From contig WIXG01000176.1 of NCBI GenBank assembly GCA_009869945.1, positions 62,001-126,000 of the forward strand: DNA of 64,000 nucleotides, in the 5' to 3' direction. Below, piece by piece: positions 49,301 to 62,144 of this stretch. This DNA is from Mesaphorura yosii (Eukaryota; Arthropoda; Collembola; Poduromorpha; Tullbergiidae). The stretch's first letter is position 1; each line of letters starts with the position of its first letter. The position numbers were made by a program, and so were the translations under genes. The notes under the pieces are model-generated. The model saw nothing but the letters and a program-made list of their open reading frames with translations, was not told the origin of the DNA and made no database searches.

Positions 49301-51352
49301 GAGTCCGTACAACACAAAAGCCAGAAGCATGTCTAAACAAGAACGCAATGCACGACCATTCCAGTCGTCGTAGCCGATCTCCAAGCGCCGAGCAGTGATC
49401 AGAAATATCTGACTACACTCGACTTGAGGGGAGATTGCGTCCATTTCCAATTTCGAGATAGTTCGAATTCTTTCGGTGGAAAATGTGCGCGTGTGTCTCT
49501 TGCATGAGGATCTGTCGCATCTGAGAACACAGCCTAATGGGATTTATATTTATATCTTTATAACTATGCTTGTCATAATATACGTCTTACGACAAGTGAG
49601 CCAGGCTAGCGCCAGCAGCAGCAGGCCAAAAACTTTCCCATGTCAAAAGTCGTAGATGTTCTAAGTATTCCGTGATAGGAATTAAAGTGAGCTTATTACC
49701 ATAAAGGCCGGATTCTTACCTTCATTCCTTTCCATATGGCGGAAAAGGTGGATTCGCTGTACGGAGAATTCGTGAGTTCAAGCAGAAAACAAAATTCCTG
49801 TAAGATGAAGTAAAATTAAACGCGGATTTGACATGCTCCACACTTTGAGAGGAGTGCATTAACAGCTCTTAATAGATCTTCAAATTCTGTTCTGAGTATG
49901 CTCATGATTCATTCAATTCCAATTTCTGAAAGGCATAAATTACGATACTCGAAGTAAGTGGCAAAGACCTAGCGACGGTAATGGAAAGCTGGCATACATA
50001 TTCATGCTCTTTCCCTTTCCCGAATTCTCCTAGATGCGATGGTTTCATTTGTTCCATCTCGAATTCGAGTGCAAATACCAAAGCCAAAGTTTTTCGATAA
50101 GCGTCGGCGGAAGGAATGAGAAAAAGTATTTCCATTAATGTTCAATTTATTTTGCTGCACAACATCAGATCTCGGCCTCAAACAAATGCGAACCGTGCAT
50201 ACGAATAAGAACTCAATACTGAGCCAAATACTGGATAAATTGCTGATGGTGACTGTTTCGCGGTTGTTTGTGACAGGTTACCTGCACCTACGAAAAAATA
50301 GAGCACTGTAACTTCTTGCTCCTGGTAACATATTTTGTGAAGAGTCCTTCACAATGGACCTGCACTGAAGTGTCCCAGATTGGCTGCAAACAGCAAATTT
50401 TCCTGATTTGATTCTATTGTTCATCGTGAAACAATTGTTGGGGAAGAAAGAAGGAACAAAACTCAAAGAAATCAGAAGATCCTTTCCTCCTGCCTGGTTG
50501 CTGTCACATCGATGAGGAGAGTGAGCCCAGATAATTTCAGCTTTGCAGCACATGAGCGGCTTCATAGCGTTATGACACGTAAGAAAACACCTGAGAATTG
50601 TAGCTCCAGCTCAGCATTTATCGCGTGAAAGGAACGCGAGAGCATCACATTAGGACTGCATTCGCCCAAAATTTTATACCGACAAGGAAAGTGGAGCAGG
50701 GCGAAAGCAGAACGGGCTCAGGATACGGAACCGAACACGAGCCACAGAAGGCGATCCTTCAACCTTTCTTTCTCCAGCTCCCGCATTATTTCTGATGCAT
50801 GCATGAATTCACTCCACGCTGCTCCTTCCAACATCTCTCGCACGTTAAAAGGGACAACAATTCACTCACCTGGATTGGTACTCTCCAAAGTTCCATCAAG
50901 TTCTAGCTGAGCTTCCTCGTACGGCGCTTATGCACGCGCCGAGCACGAACCTCGAATTCCGGGAACTGCTTTATTGAACAATTCCGGGGATTAAATGAAT
51001 TGCTCACTGTTTACCGTGCCGTAAACAGATAACTTGGACGGAGAGCTGTTTATGGACACGTAATCAAATGAAATGAGGATTTACGACAAAGTGTTGGCGC
51101 CTGGCTGTGAACTCAATTTGCGTATCGAATCGGCTCAAAATCCATCACAAAATAAAATTGAAAAATGCTAATACAGAAATCGTCCCTCAATTCCATAATA
51201 CATTCATCCTAAATCTCCTTCCCGATTCTCGCCCGTGCCCGTGCTGAATGTGGTTGAACTCAACAGCAAGAATTCCTCCCTCAGTGCAGTGCGACGCATT
51301 TTATACTGTATTTTATGTGACCCATTTGGGAACTTCGCCGTGAGCCTTGAAG

Positions 51353-54300
51353 ATGATCCCGTCATCGTACACGTATTACGGCGACAAAAGTGGCAGAAGT
51401 TACGACGACATTGATCATGATTGGGGACGTGTTTTTCGCCTACTTTTTATATCTGGACTTGCAACGTTTGCATCTATGGGAAATGTATTTACTCTCAGCG
51501 CCATCATCGGAGATGATCTCCTCAGGAAGAAAGGTAAACAATTTCTTATTACTTTCACAATCTTTCGATTCGCGTGAATCGCGTGCCTGCGGCACGTGTT
51601 ATATTAGCTGACTTACTTTACACCGACTGAAGAGCCACTTTATTGACACGGTCAATATCAGATGCGAGTGATGGAACTGGAACTGGAACAGAAGCGTGTT
51701 AGCCAAGATCGTGATTGTGCAAATTTAATGATGGGTTACGCTCCTGGCGATGATTTCGTGCTTCCATGCTCTTGGATGAGATTCGCTATTATTACATGGT
51801 AAATCTCGTTTCCGTTGCTGAGCCAAGCTAAAAATCCAATTTATAGCCTGTAGCTGTGGCCAAGCCAAAGAAACCAGCACGCTTCTGATCTGCTCAAAAT
51901 GGTGCTTGAAATTAAATTTATTGGAATTATTGCATTTCAGCAAGTTGGAATTGACTCGCTTACTGAGTAATTCCATTAATAGCAGCAGCACATAGCAGTA
52001 CATACGAATTTGGGCAGCCCACATTCATTCTGATGACTGCTGCAAACTGTCACTTGAAAATCCCGAGAATGGGTTTCTGAATTTATTAATCGAGACGGCT
52101 TTGAAAGAAGTCCGAACGCAGTCCAGCTTTCAGTGCATTTGACCATCTTCACGTTCCGCTTTTATACTTTCTGAGATGACTAAAGTTCTTCTTTTGACTC
52201 TTTCATCCTCTTTTGTAGTGGAGTTTCAAAGGAGTCTATACACAGTAGTCTTCTTGAAGTTATAGAATTTATTGAATGGACATTCTTCACAGGATACTCT
52301 TTATTGCGGCCGACTCTCCATTGTCTTTCCCAACCGTAATCTCCTGACATGACTTTATCTTTTATCGTATAACCACCTTCACTTTTTTTCTCGGCATAAC
52401 TTCAACTTTCTTGTTCGACTGGCCGTGGTTCCATAATAAAGCGTTCCGTGTCCATTACCATTCTTTTATAGTTTCCGTGAGGTTGCACGTTACAGAGGCG
52501 GTCGACCGACTTTGTTTCTGTGAGTATCAAAAATCAATGATCTAAGTTGATGTGCGCTTGGGGAAAAGAAAGGTAATTCAATTTGTTCGCGATTCTGCAC
52601 GTCCGACTTTGACTCTGGAATCCGAACGAATTGGGACATAATAAAACAGTGTAGTCCGACTCTTGCCTCGTGCGGTTGGTGGTTTCCTGTGATATTTTCA
52701 AGTTCCGATCATCTCATCTGAAATTGTAAAATATTGATTTCGGCTTAGAACATGACGCGGACGACACGAAAGGGCTTACAGGTACAAGACAAGCTGCGTG
52801 GATGCGAATTCATGTTTGATGCATTTTCCAAACCCTCTTTTGTCCTTCCTTGTAATGTGAATTCAATTTTATGTTTAATGAAATGGGACTCAAAAGATTT
52901 CGTCCTCAGCCTCCTACACGACGCAATCATGCCGACAGCAGCTCTGATGCTGGTAGCTGTCGCTTTGCCAAAAGTTTCAACAGGTTGCTACTAACTTGCT
53001 TTCTCTCGGCAGCATTTGCATTGCACTGCTAGACTCACCAGACCGGAATCGCATGCCAGGCTCGTGACAGCATGAAGCATGGCATGATTTCATTACACAT
53101 TCTTTACATACTAAAAGTCTACGCCAAGGCAAGACAAAGAGGACTGCAAATTGTGCAAATGGCTGAGTCTCCGAGTCAGGACAATAGGGAGAAAGTACTT
53201 CGCCAGCAAATAAAAGCCTACTTACACAAGCACTAGTGCGAATGCGTGTACGCGAAGAATATTAAGATTAGATTTCCTAGATTCTTATCTCGGGAAGTAC
53301 CAAAGCAGCTGCCTTCGCCTTGCGTACAGATATTATACTTCAGAATATTATTACTCGGCTAATCTGGTACTCAGGAACTTGCTCATATTTGAGTGAAAGA
53401 AAATAGATTCCTCGCCAGCTGTACCAATTGCATACATGCTTTGAATGTGAAAATCACGCATGAATGATGAGCATGGACAGAATTCAGAATAGGAACAGAA
53501 CAAGTAACCGTAAATGTAAGCGCGGGCGAGGAGTCGAATTGAGATTTGCTTGCTTGATCTTCCATGAGTGTGTGAGACTTTTCATTGGGAATTGGAAACC
53601 CATTCCCACGTGGAATCGAATACATTATGAAAAACCAATTCTGGTCTTGGTACAAATACGTCAAGGATTTGAAAGCGAGGACGAAAGCGTGTCATTCGCT
53701 TCAATGCACTGCACTCCTGCCTTTAGCCTCTGTTTTCTCTCCTCGCCTTTGTAGCACGCGCGTGCGGTATGTGACAGAAGTTGAATCTAATCAATCACTT
53801 CCACGCATTGATCATATATCATGAGCACACGGTGAATCTTGTACTTCGAATGTCAAGAATCCGATTCCGCATCTACCATTAGCCATATTGATTTCTGGGA
53901 CTTCAAGAACTACAAAGACATTTCTTTATTTAATTTCGAGTAGGAAATCATCCAATGCTTTAGGATAATTAATCCTTTGATATAGGACTCGTTTGTCGCT
54001 GACACTGCTCTGACTTGCATCAGGATCAAATAATTTCGAATCAAACCATTGCGTTGCATCGTTTTTGGTGGCATCTGACTCGCAACACGTCTTGTAAACT
54101 TTTAAAGCTATAACCATAAAACAAACTTATCACGAACGTGAGCCTGTTCTACAGCTTTTGAAACTCCGTGCAAAAATGGTTTTGAGACAAACTTTGAGTT
54201 TAAAGATATCTTCAAGTAGTTCATCGCGTGTTCGGGCAGTGCTGTCCTGTTCTATGTGCGACTCTGTAAACAAATGAAAAAAGTTTTTATTGAGTCAATA

Positions 54301-57300
54301 ACTTTCACTTCAAGGTAAACCAGCTCGCGGCCGTGGTCCGCATATATGCGGGCAATAATTTTGTCTACTCGCATCGAACAACTTCTGCTTCATCTTACTT
54401 TTTTGAATTGTTCCAATAAAAGGGAAAACGGAGGAAAGAGAGCCTGAAAGGCAAACTGCAGAGAACAAGCCCGTGAAGGAATGCACTAAATGATATAAAA
54501 ATGTTCCGGAAGTACCTCATCATCATAATCATGAGTTTGACTATTTTTTATACAACTGTACTTGCATCCTATTTCGTTTCTACTCTCCGAAAACAATGAA
54601 TTCAAGGTATAACGCGATGGAATACATTCAATTTGAAGCAGCTGAAATTCTAAAGATTGCCACCATCAAAACATTAGCTACTCTCGGTTTCACATGGCCA
54701 GCGCGCTTCAGAATTAATCGATTTTCCGAAATACAAAACCGGAGAACGGAGAGCAATTAAAATAATAGATAGTTGGGGCAAATTGACTATAATTTATAAT
54801 TTATCGAACTAAAACTTATAAATCCGTTTTACTCCTTATATCGAATTAAAGTAATAATTATAAATCAATTTATAAATCAGTGTCCAACTTGTCTCATTTG
54901 GGACAATTTGAAAAAATCAAGATAAAATTATAAACATGCTGCCCCAACTGAACCGCTATTATAATAATTGTTATCTTATAATTTATAATTATAATCAATA
55001 AGCAATAAATTTTATTTATAGTTTAAAGTTGCCCCAACTCTCTAATAACTATAACATTATTTCGAAGCTGAAAAAAGTGCCTGTTTCTGAAGTTGAACGT
55101 TTGGTAATTATCCGACTTTAATAACACGCGCGACTATGTCGAGTTTAATATCACAGGGTAAGCAATTTCGTAATTTCATTCGAAGTTAGTTTGCCGGAAA
55201 TACATTTTGCGTGAACTCATTGATTGGAATTACCCGCCTCGAGTGATCTAAAATATAGTGTCTGCTCTCGGAATAATTAAAAATTGTGCTGCAGCTTGTC
55301 AGTAGGGTTGAGTAATTGTTTCGCCGAATAAAACTCCACTTCCTGGCAAAATTCGAACGAAGCAGGCGACAACTCGACGTCTTCGCTGTGGTTGACTGCT
55401 CCGCACGTACTTTGCATCCTTTTGAGTTTCCAATAAGTGGGCATTGTATTCGTGAAATTGAAGTCTTCCTTCTCAGTTCTGTGGTCACGTTTACTCCATC
55501 CATCACTTCGGCGTCTCTGGGCAGGCAACGTGGAAGCTCCAAGGCTCACAGGAGTATAAAGCTATTTGTACGCGCTAATAAGTTTCGAGCCGCAATTCTG
55601 GGGTCTCGGGTGTTGTTAGCTTCTGCACTGCTCGTATGTGCGGTCCTGGAATTAAATTACTGTCTTCAGCCTCAAACTCTAATACGATGAGAATTTTCGC
55701 CATGCAATGTTTCGGTTTATTTCCAGAGTGTGCGCTACTCTTGATAAAAACAGATTTCAGTTGGAGCAAATATTTGTGGTAGCTTCAGAGAACATGCATC
55801 AAGCTCAGGCTCTTGCTTGGTTACACGAACTTTGATCCTCAAAAATGTGACTTCTACTTTGCAACTGTGCCACATCAAAGTTCGGAGTAGCGTCAAGCTT
55901 TAATTGGATTACCACACTTCGGGTGCTTGCTTTGAGTTGGTTGAGTCGGAAAAGCTTAGAATCATTGAAGAGATTCTACTTTCGGTGTTAATTGAAGTTG
56001 AACTCTTAATCCCATGCTTCCAAACGCCGAACAGCCTCTTAGGTAGAAGACGATCTTAACTTTATGACAGAGATCACAATAATTTGGGAGCAATTCGAAG
56101 AATGCACCACCATGCCAGTCGGGTTTTTTGGAAAGGTGTCTGCTTGCCGTACCATGATACATGACACACTGACAGTTTTATCTAAAATTAGTCAACTTTT
56201 CAAACAGTGCTACGCGTAACTGTGCTCCACTGCGTGTTTCTTTTAGATTGCTAGTTGCGACAAAACTTTTCTCGACAAACTCCGACAAGTTGTGAATTGT
56301 TGCTATCGCCATGAGTGAGCTGTCACTACCACTGGCAGAACTTTGTCCCGCGTCGTACTCGCATAATACGCGCGTCTAATTACTTTGTTTTCGCAAACAT
56401 GAATTAATGATCCTCCTTCTTTCTTCCAGGAAATTCATTCCTCGCCAGCATGACACTCGCCGATCTCCTCATCACGACTCTCGTTCTGCCAGCGTCATCC
56501 GTCGCAATTCTTGGGCAAATGGAGGATTCTGAAAACATATGCCGTCTGCAGTACGGGGTTGGGTCGATGTCATGTCTGACTGCAGCGATATTCACGGCAG
56601 CAATCGGGATCGAAAACTTTCTGCGGTTAAAGTCGCTTTGTCATTCGGAGAAGAATCGGGAACGACAGCTCAGAGAACAGGAACTGCGGAGGTCTCAGCC
56701 GTCCCGTCAGTCACAATCGCAGAATTCGCCAGCACACACCAGTCACAGTCACGGCCACTCGCATCATCATCACATGAACCCACATTATCAGCACCACGGT
56801 CTTGGCCACGGTCTGCATCACCACAATCAACACTCCGCTTCGGCCTCCCCGCATCACAGTTATTATCACAACAACACAAATCACACAACGGCGACTACAA
56901 GCTTCACAACGCATCCGAACCAAGGCCAACAACAATCGCAACCACCACGTGCTCCTTCGCCTCCTCCGCCACCGCCTGCCAAAGCTTCTGTTTGTTCAGT
57001 GTTTCAAGTAACTCTGTTAAACTTAAAAATGTGGGTTGTGTCTGGCGTGATTGTCCTGATACATTTCATATTCCTTCCGCAACTTCTGTACGCGATCTGT
57101 GGGAAATCTTCTCAGGGAGCCACTACCTTGGTTGGTGACCTGAGAATTCCCAAGTTGCCAACGCCTATCAACCAGCGGCTGCTGCTGGAGTCCATAAGCG
57201 TGCTCGGAGTGTGTCTAGTCTCACTCATATGCTTGGGAGGGCTTGGATTTTTGAAGTGTGCTTTCATTATTCGTGGATGGAAGAAACCAAAACCGTACTT

Positions 57301-57922
57301 GACGTCGAGAGAATTTGCACTTGTCGCGTCCAACTGCTGGAACTGTCTCCTTCGCTTCTTGATTTGGGCACCGTCCTTAATTACTGTCATCATGATACAA
57401 TTTGGAAGATCAATGGAAGAGGCGCAACGATTGACTCCTCTGGCCTACGACTACACCGGCAGAGGCGGAGGTCGAGTTAGTTCGGGTGAGGGAGCCGCAT
57501 TCACATTCGACATGTCGTCCCCAGTCACTCTGGCCCTGTCTGAAGAATCTTCGTCCCGAACAACAACAGTCTTCTCCCTCAACAATGAGTATTCCTTCCT
57601 GCACAGAATTCTAATCTGGCCAATGATACTTCCGTCATGTCTGAGTAGTTTAGTGAATATTATAACTAACCGTGATTTCCGACGCTGCTACGTGCAGCTG
57701 TTCCACTATTGTTGCTGTAAAACGTCCGTCGCACTATCTGGCCGTCCAAGAGAGAGCACGCGAGCCAGTTCAGATGTCCGTGTCCATATAATTCCAGGCT
57801 ACAACATGTACTCGGCTCATAACGAGGTTTCGGCACCACAACCAAGATTCGCAACATTTAAGTTTGGCCCACATCGCAGTGCGAGCAGTGGCGGTGGAAA
57901 GAGAGACGTCTACGAACTCTGA
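51353..57922 (+). CDS. Divergent rhodopsin-family G-protein-coupled receptor with His-rich intracellular loop 2, 557 residues
   Basis: Two exons, 51353-51533 and 56430-57922, join at AAG|GTAAAC ... TTCCAG|GAAATTC (phase 1) as RKK-GNSFLASMTLADLL, rebuilding intracellular loop 1 and TM2. Seven hydrophobic segments are visible: TM1 ~27-52 (GN motif), TM2 ~64-88 (LADLL, Asp2.50 at 72), TM3 ~98-124 (Cys3.25 at 98), TM4 ~261-283, TM5 ~313-340, TM6 ~356-385 (FLIWAPSL) and TM7 ~447-473. The E/DRY site reads Glu-Asn-Phe at 122-124, so the usual Arg is missing, and NPxxY is not recognisable. Loop 2 (~127-257) is about 130 residues and rich in His, Ser, Gln and Pro (SHSHGHSHHHH, PPPPPP). Extracellular loop 3 is also long. 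A CCC cluster after TM7 could be palmitoylated. Ligand and G protein are unknown; a resemblance to arthropod orphan receptors is only an impression. Confidence 0.82.
53926..54263 (-). CDS. Possible minus-strand gene fragment inside the receptor intron
   Basis: Two phase-compatible exons, 54263-54153 and 54107-53926, are separated by a very short 45-base intron. The frame reads SHIEQDSTARTRDELLEDIF, then LKVCLKTIFARSFKSS, then VYKTCCESDATKNDATQWFD, ending KALDDFLLEIK. The TAA stop (53928-53926) overlaps an AATAAA. The acceptor of the first exon, TTTGTTTACAG, is good. No upstream exon with the right phase was found and no family is recognised. The intron is shorter than any other in the window, which lowers confidence. 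Confidence 0.3.
54771..55039. mobile_element. MITE-like element with terminal inverted repeats, 269 bp
   Basis: The ends are AGTTGGGGCAA and TTGCCCCAACT. The match extends imperfectly inward to about 22 bases (ACTATAA on both sides). The interior is extremely AT-rich, with repeated ATAATTATAAAT-like words and another CCCCAACT near the middle. It encodes nothing. This is the structure of a miniature inverted-repeat transposable element. I cannot see a clear target-site duplication, so the superfamily is open. Confidence 0.6.
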
Positions 57923-59730
57923 GACTTGGCTGGTGGTATCTCAATGGGCCCAATTAACAGCTTGCTCTCTCCTTGTGAACTGTGTTGTCTTGAATGTAGT
58001 CCACTAATTAAGGCAGCATGCAATTTCACCCGTAAAAATTTGCTAATTGCTTTCATTCTTAGCCAGGCTACAATGTAGCAATGGAAGTCTTTCAAATTTG
58101 AGCGAATTTCACAGCAGGAGTGTTGAAAATTGCTGTGAAGACTTTCGTAAGACGATTGACATCATGGAAAATTTCATATTATTTATTTGCGCCTCATTTA
58201 TTGGGACTATTGTGCAAATGACAAACTTGAATTGTGTCAAAGTTTCTGTTAACTTTCGAAAGACCCAAAAATATAATGTTTGCTGCCTCCAATCTCGTAC
58301 GTACTGAGTTTGTCGTGAATCGTCCTAATCGCATGCTGCAGATGCAGACGTTCCGTAAACTTTCGCATTGAATATTAAATATGCTAATTTCTAATCCCGC
58401 AGTTTTTCTAGAATGTGAGAATTTTTGGTTGTTGACGAGCACCAGTTTGTAGAACGAGCTTACTGAATAGTGCATGCGGTGGAGAAAATCACAATGTCGA
58501 CTTTCGTCGAGCATATATGAATTTGAATGATATTTTGAAATGTTGAATAATGATAAGTTGCGAAAGGAAGGAATAATTTTGCTACGACATTACACAATAA
58601 TTTAAAGTAGTGAGAGTTGAGTGCTAGTTGATTGCATTTGTTCTCGATTCCAAAGCCCAGCCTGAATCCCAATTTTTAAGCGGAATTGCTGCTTTCACTC
58701 CACCTGCGGGTACTTTTCCCTTTTCTTCGTTTCTATATGTATTCATTTAATTACTTACGCTCGAGATGAGATAAAAGCAAATGCGAATGCAGTGCTTCGG
58801 TTGTACGTGTATTTATTTTCATTTCAAACTTGTACGTTTCCTTCGAGTTTTCGCTCAGAAAATATTTTTATTTGAGAATTATTACCATTCCTAACGTTAT
58901 TAATGGTGAAGTAATTCTGCTAGTACAAATGGAAGTCAAGTCAAAGAAAACATCCCGCATTAGCCAGTGTGGGCAGCAGGAAAACTGAATACACGCGTTC
59001 GCCACCCACAATGTGCAAAAAACTTTCATCATTATTCAGCAAGTGCATGGAGAAAGTTGTCATTTTCATGTGTGCAGTGTGTTTGGGCATCTCGAGTGTC
59101 TCATCCATTCCATTATTGTAGTGGCTGCCGCCGCTGCTGCTGCCGTTGTTTGCTTTTGCTTTACTTTTTAGATCCATCAACTCAAGCAGCAAGTAGGCTC
59201 CGAACCAGTCTCCATTCTTTTCTTTCACAACTTCAGGCAGCACGAACAGTACAGCAGTAACAAAAGCATTCGTAAAAGGCAAAACTTTTCTTTTTCAAGA
59301 TGTGTTCCATTCCATTCCACGAAGCAGTTGGATTCGTTTCTTATTCTTGGTAACTTGAGAAACCTGAAAAAGAAAAGCATTTCAGGTTTAAAACTTTTTG
59401 TTTTTCATGGAATACGCACTTCACTCTTTCACCCATTTAGCTTTTGTATTTTTGAAAAGTTAAGGAAAATATAGAAAGTACTGTACATAAATATTTTTAC
59501 TGCGTGATTGAATTAGTATTTAAAATATCATTGAAATCTTGTGAAGTAAAGTACTAGTATTTTAATGTTAGTGTAGTCAACTAAATATTAGCACTAAAAA
59601 GATCAAGTAGAGAAGAGCTTTATGTTAAGGCAGACGCCAAGAGGTCCATGTATCATGCTTCTAAGGATTTGAGCACAAAATTTTAATAAGTTACTAATTG
59701 TGATTGATTATGCGGTGCTTAGTATTCCAG

Positions 59731-59897
59731 AATTTGAAATCCTGCTCCCTGCTGATAATTCTTACATGACTCAACGTGCCTTGGCTTCTAAATGTGATGT
59801 CAATTATTACTCGAATTTACAATGGGTTTATGGTGACAGAGTCAAAATAATTACCACCACTCAAAATGTCAACCGTCAACCATTCCAGAGCTTTTAA
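59731..59897 (+). CDS. Candidate terminal coding exon, plus strand
   Basis: After TAGTATTCCAG the frame gives FEILLPADNSYMTQRALASK, then YYSNLQWVYGDRVKIITTT, and stops at TAA 59895-59897. AATAAA follows at 60013. The composition looks coding but the exon is short, and no upstream partner was found. It may instead lie within the long 3' UTR of the receptor. No family is recognised. Confidence 0.25.
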
Positions 59898-60012
59898 TCA
59901 AAGTTAATGCTGTGCTGTGAGTTTAAGCGTATTGTCCATTGTTGTGTAGTCTCGCTTTCAGTTTGTACAGCGTACATTGAATTTTGTGGGACTGTCAAAG
60001 TGTTATGAATGT

Positions 60013-60018
60013 AATAAA
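60013..60018 (+). terminator. Poly(A) signal AATAAA, plus strand
   Basis: The first AATAAA I noticed on the plus strand after the receptor stop codon, 2.1 kb downstream. It could serve the receptor or the terminal-exon candidate just before it. Confidence 0.35.
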
Positions 60019-61950
60019 GGAATTAAATAGTGTCCAATGTCTTTTGAGATAGATGAACTGGCATCCTTAAATTTCTCAAAACCACGCCACATCTACTATG
60101 AACTAATCGATTAAGCCACACACGTTGGATAACGTTGAATTTGTTTGTGCTTGGAAACACTGACATTCCCGACACTTGCCAACATCAAATAAACACTTCA
60201 ACACTTTCACGACACCGCGTGACAAGCATTATTTTAATCTCGGCGAGTCGGGACATTCCATTCCATGTGTGCTTGAGAGAAAGCTGAAGCCTGGAGATAA
60301 CATGCCGCAACATTGAATGGCAATGGCTTGCATGTCGCAACAAAAGCACTCCATCCGGAAAATCCGTCAAAGTGGCTGTTCTCCAGCAAAGCTACAGCTG
60401 TACTGCATGTCATGGTTGAAATTCAACTAAGGAGCTTTTTTGCGTTGAGTTTTGTTGCGCTGAAACTTGCCAAGTGGAAAAGTGTTGACACATTTCTTGG
60501 AAACGCTAATGAAACAAGTGCATGAGTGCGAAGGAGGGCGCAGATTCGTGACCGGAATCGCACTTGAGGCAATCACGCAAAGCTGCTGTCCTGAGGAGCT
60601 GTCGAACAGTGAACTGATTTTTAAATCTGTTGAGTTCGTTAGTCAAGGCAGCAGTTAATAACTTTCATTCCTTCGTTAAACTTTTGTACCTGCAAATTAT
60701 TTGCTCTCGTTAAGCGCTGAGCGGGAAGAGGTTGAAAGAAAAACTGGCTTTTCGTAATTAACTTTGGCTGTACAAACTGTTTACAAACTGATGCAATGTA
60801 TCATCGCAGCATGCATGAGAACTTTCTCTTAACTCATTTTCTTAGAAAATCCTTTCCTTGAAAGGAGTCTTGCGAAATCTCGACTCAACTTTCTTCCTCT
60901 CAGCTTCCCACCTATCCCACTCACTTGGGTATTTATAAACTCAACTTCTTCGTGCCTCCTGTTCACACTGAACTCAATACTGTGAGCATGTATTACACGA
61001 AATTCTCTAGAAAAACAGTAGGTCTCGGAACGGGAGAAAACCAGAATTCTTAGAATATCACGCACAGATATTTATCAACGCCTCCTCGCAACGTGCCAAC
61101 GAATACACACAAGAGAATTTGAGTAGAAGTATGATTTGGTATTTTGTTGGAATCGGGCAAGATACTTCATTTGATATTCTTGTGCTCAACGGTTCGCGTT
61201 GGCATAATGACGTGAGGCACAAACGAGCAAGAACATCGCTCTAATTTCTCGTGTAACCAGTCCAATTACCTTTCTTCTCTCAATTCTGGCTTAGACTACA
61301 TCAACGGCGAGAAAAACTGCCAGAATCTCACATGGGAATCCACAAACGCTAAATTCAAGTTTCCAAACCGATCGCACGGAATTCCAAGATACGAATTGTT
61401 TAGCTGATCTCGAGTGATTCATAATCGCTCAGGATTAACATTTATTTCCAGACTCCGAACTCTGAACTCTAAATTTTGAATCGTCACGTCATTTAAATAT
61501 CAAAGAAAATACATTCGGCCGTCGGCCTTCATCAAAATTCTATGCTCACGAAACCAGTACATTAGCATAAATTACGGAGAATGCCGAGGTGAATGTGGTG
61601 GTATCCTGTTCCACAAAAGACATTCAAAATAGAATTTGAGCAATTCAGCAAATACACTCTGGACCTGGTTCTGTTTCGCCTGAAATAGATTTTCGTCCCG
61701 AAGCCATGTCTACGCCAAAGGCTAAGGTCAAGTCTGTCAGACTATAAATACAGTTAAAAGGCATTACTTTTATGCTTGTGAAAGAAGCACTTTCATGTAA
61801 TAAAACGATAAAACTCGCGTTGAATGATATTTGCAGCCCGATCGGAATGTGCTGGGCGTGGTTCTAAAAACGCGAGAAAGTAGCACTTTGGAGGCTTCAT
61901 GCTGTATTTTCACTTGATTCAATGGAAACAGAACCATAATCTTGTCCCAG

Positions 61951-62124
61951 GCCTTAATTTATCGACTCATGAGATCCATCAGACACGATCATGCAAACGA
62001 AGCAGATGACGAGACTGGGCGGTTGGGATCATTAAATTTCAGATTTCCTATTGATTCTAAAGTTTTGAGTGAACGCGAGAATCTGGAAACTGGACTCAGG
62101 ACTCCAAACTCAACGACTGACTGA
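61951..62124 (+). CDS. Candidate terminal coding exon of an unidentified plus-strand gene
   Basis: The good acceptor AATCTTGTCCCAG precedes 57 in-frame codons ending TGA: ALIYRLMRSIRHDHANEAD, then LNFRFPIDSKVLSEREN, then LRTPNSTTD. AATAAA begins 14 bases after the stop, a tight but plausible end. The hydrophilic tail after IYRLMR could be the C-terminal tail of a membrane protein. No upstream exon was identified. An alternative 3' exon of the receptor at 51-58 kb is possible but unsupported. Confidence 0.35.
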   Translation, partial: ALIYRLMRSIRHDHANEADDETGRLGSLNFRFPIDSKVLSERENLETGLRTPNSTTD

Positions 62125-62138
62125 TGTGGGAAAGATGC

Positions 62139-62144
62139 AATAAA
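62139..62144 (+). terminator. Poly(A) signal AATAAA, plus strand
   Basis: It lies 14 bases after the TGA of the candidate exon at 61951-62124. Confidence 0.35.

Larger units (their letters stand above)
43940..51352. other. Intergenic region with little recognisable coding
   Basis: Apart from the open stretch at 44180-44430 and a short inverted repeat at 46216-46309, nothing is recognised. Open frames at 44887-45195, 46115-46408 and 48539-48799 (minus) have no domain and no splice context. The part just before 51353 should hold the promoter of the plus-strand receptor gene. Confidence 0.4.
51534..56429. other. Receptor intron, 4.9 kb
   Basis: The intron holds a MITE-like element at 54771-55039 and possible minus-strand exons at 53926-54263. 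Around 55.2-55.7 kb three frames are open together for 90-120 codons, without splice context or recognisable domain. The rest shows nothing I can name. Confidence 0.5.

Noticed and set aside
55186-55690. Three overlapping frames of 90-124 codons in the receptor intron
   Set aside because: Simultaneous openness in three frames reflects base composition; none has a domain or a clear start context.
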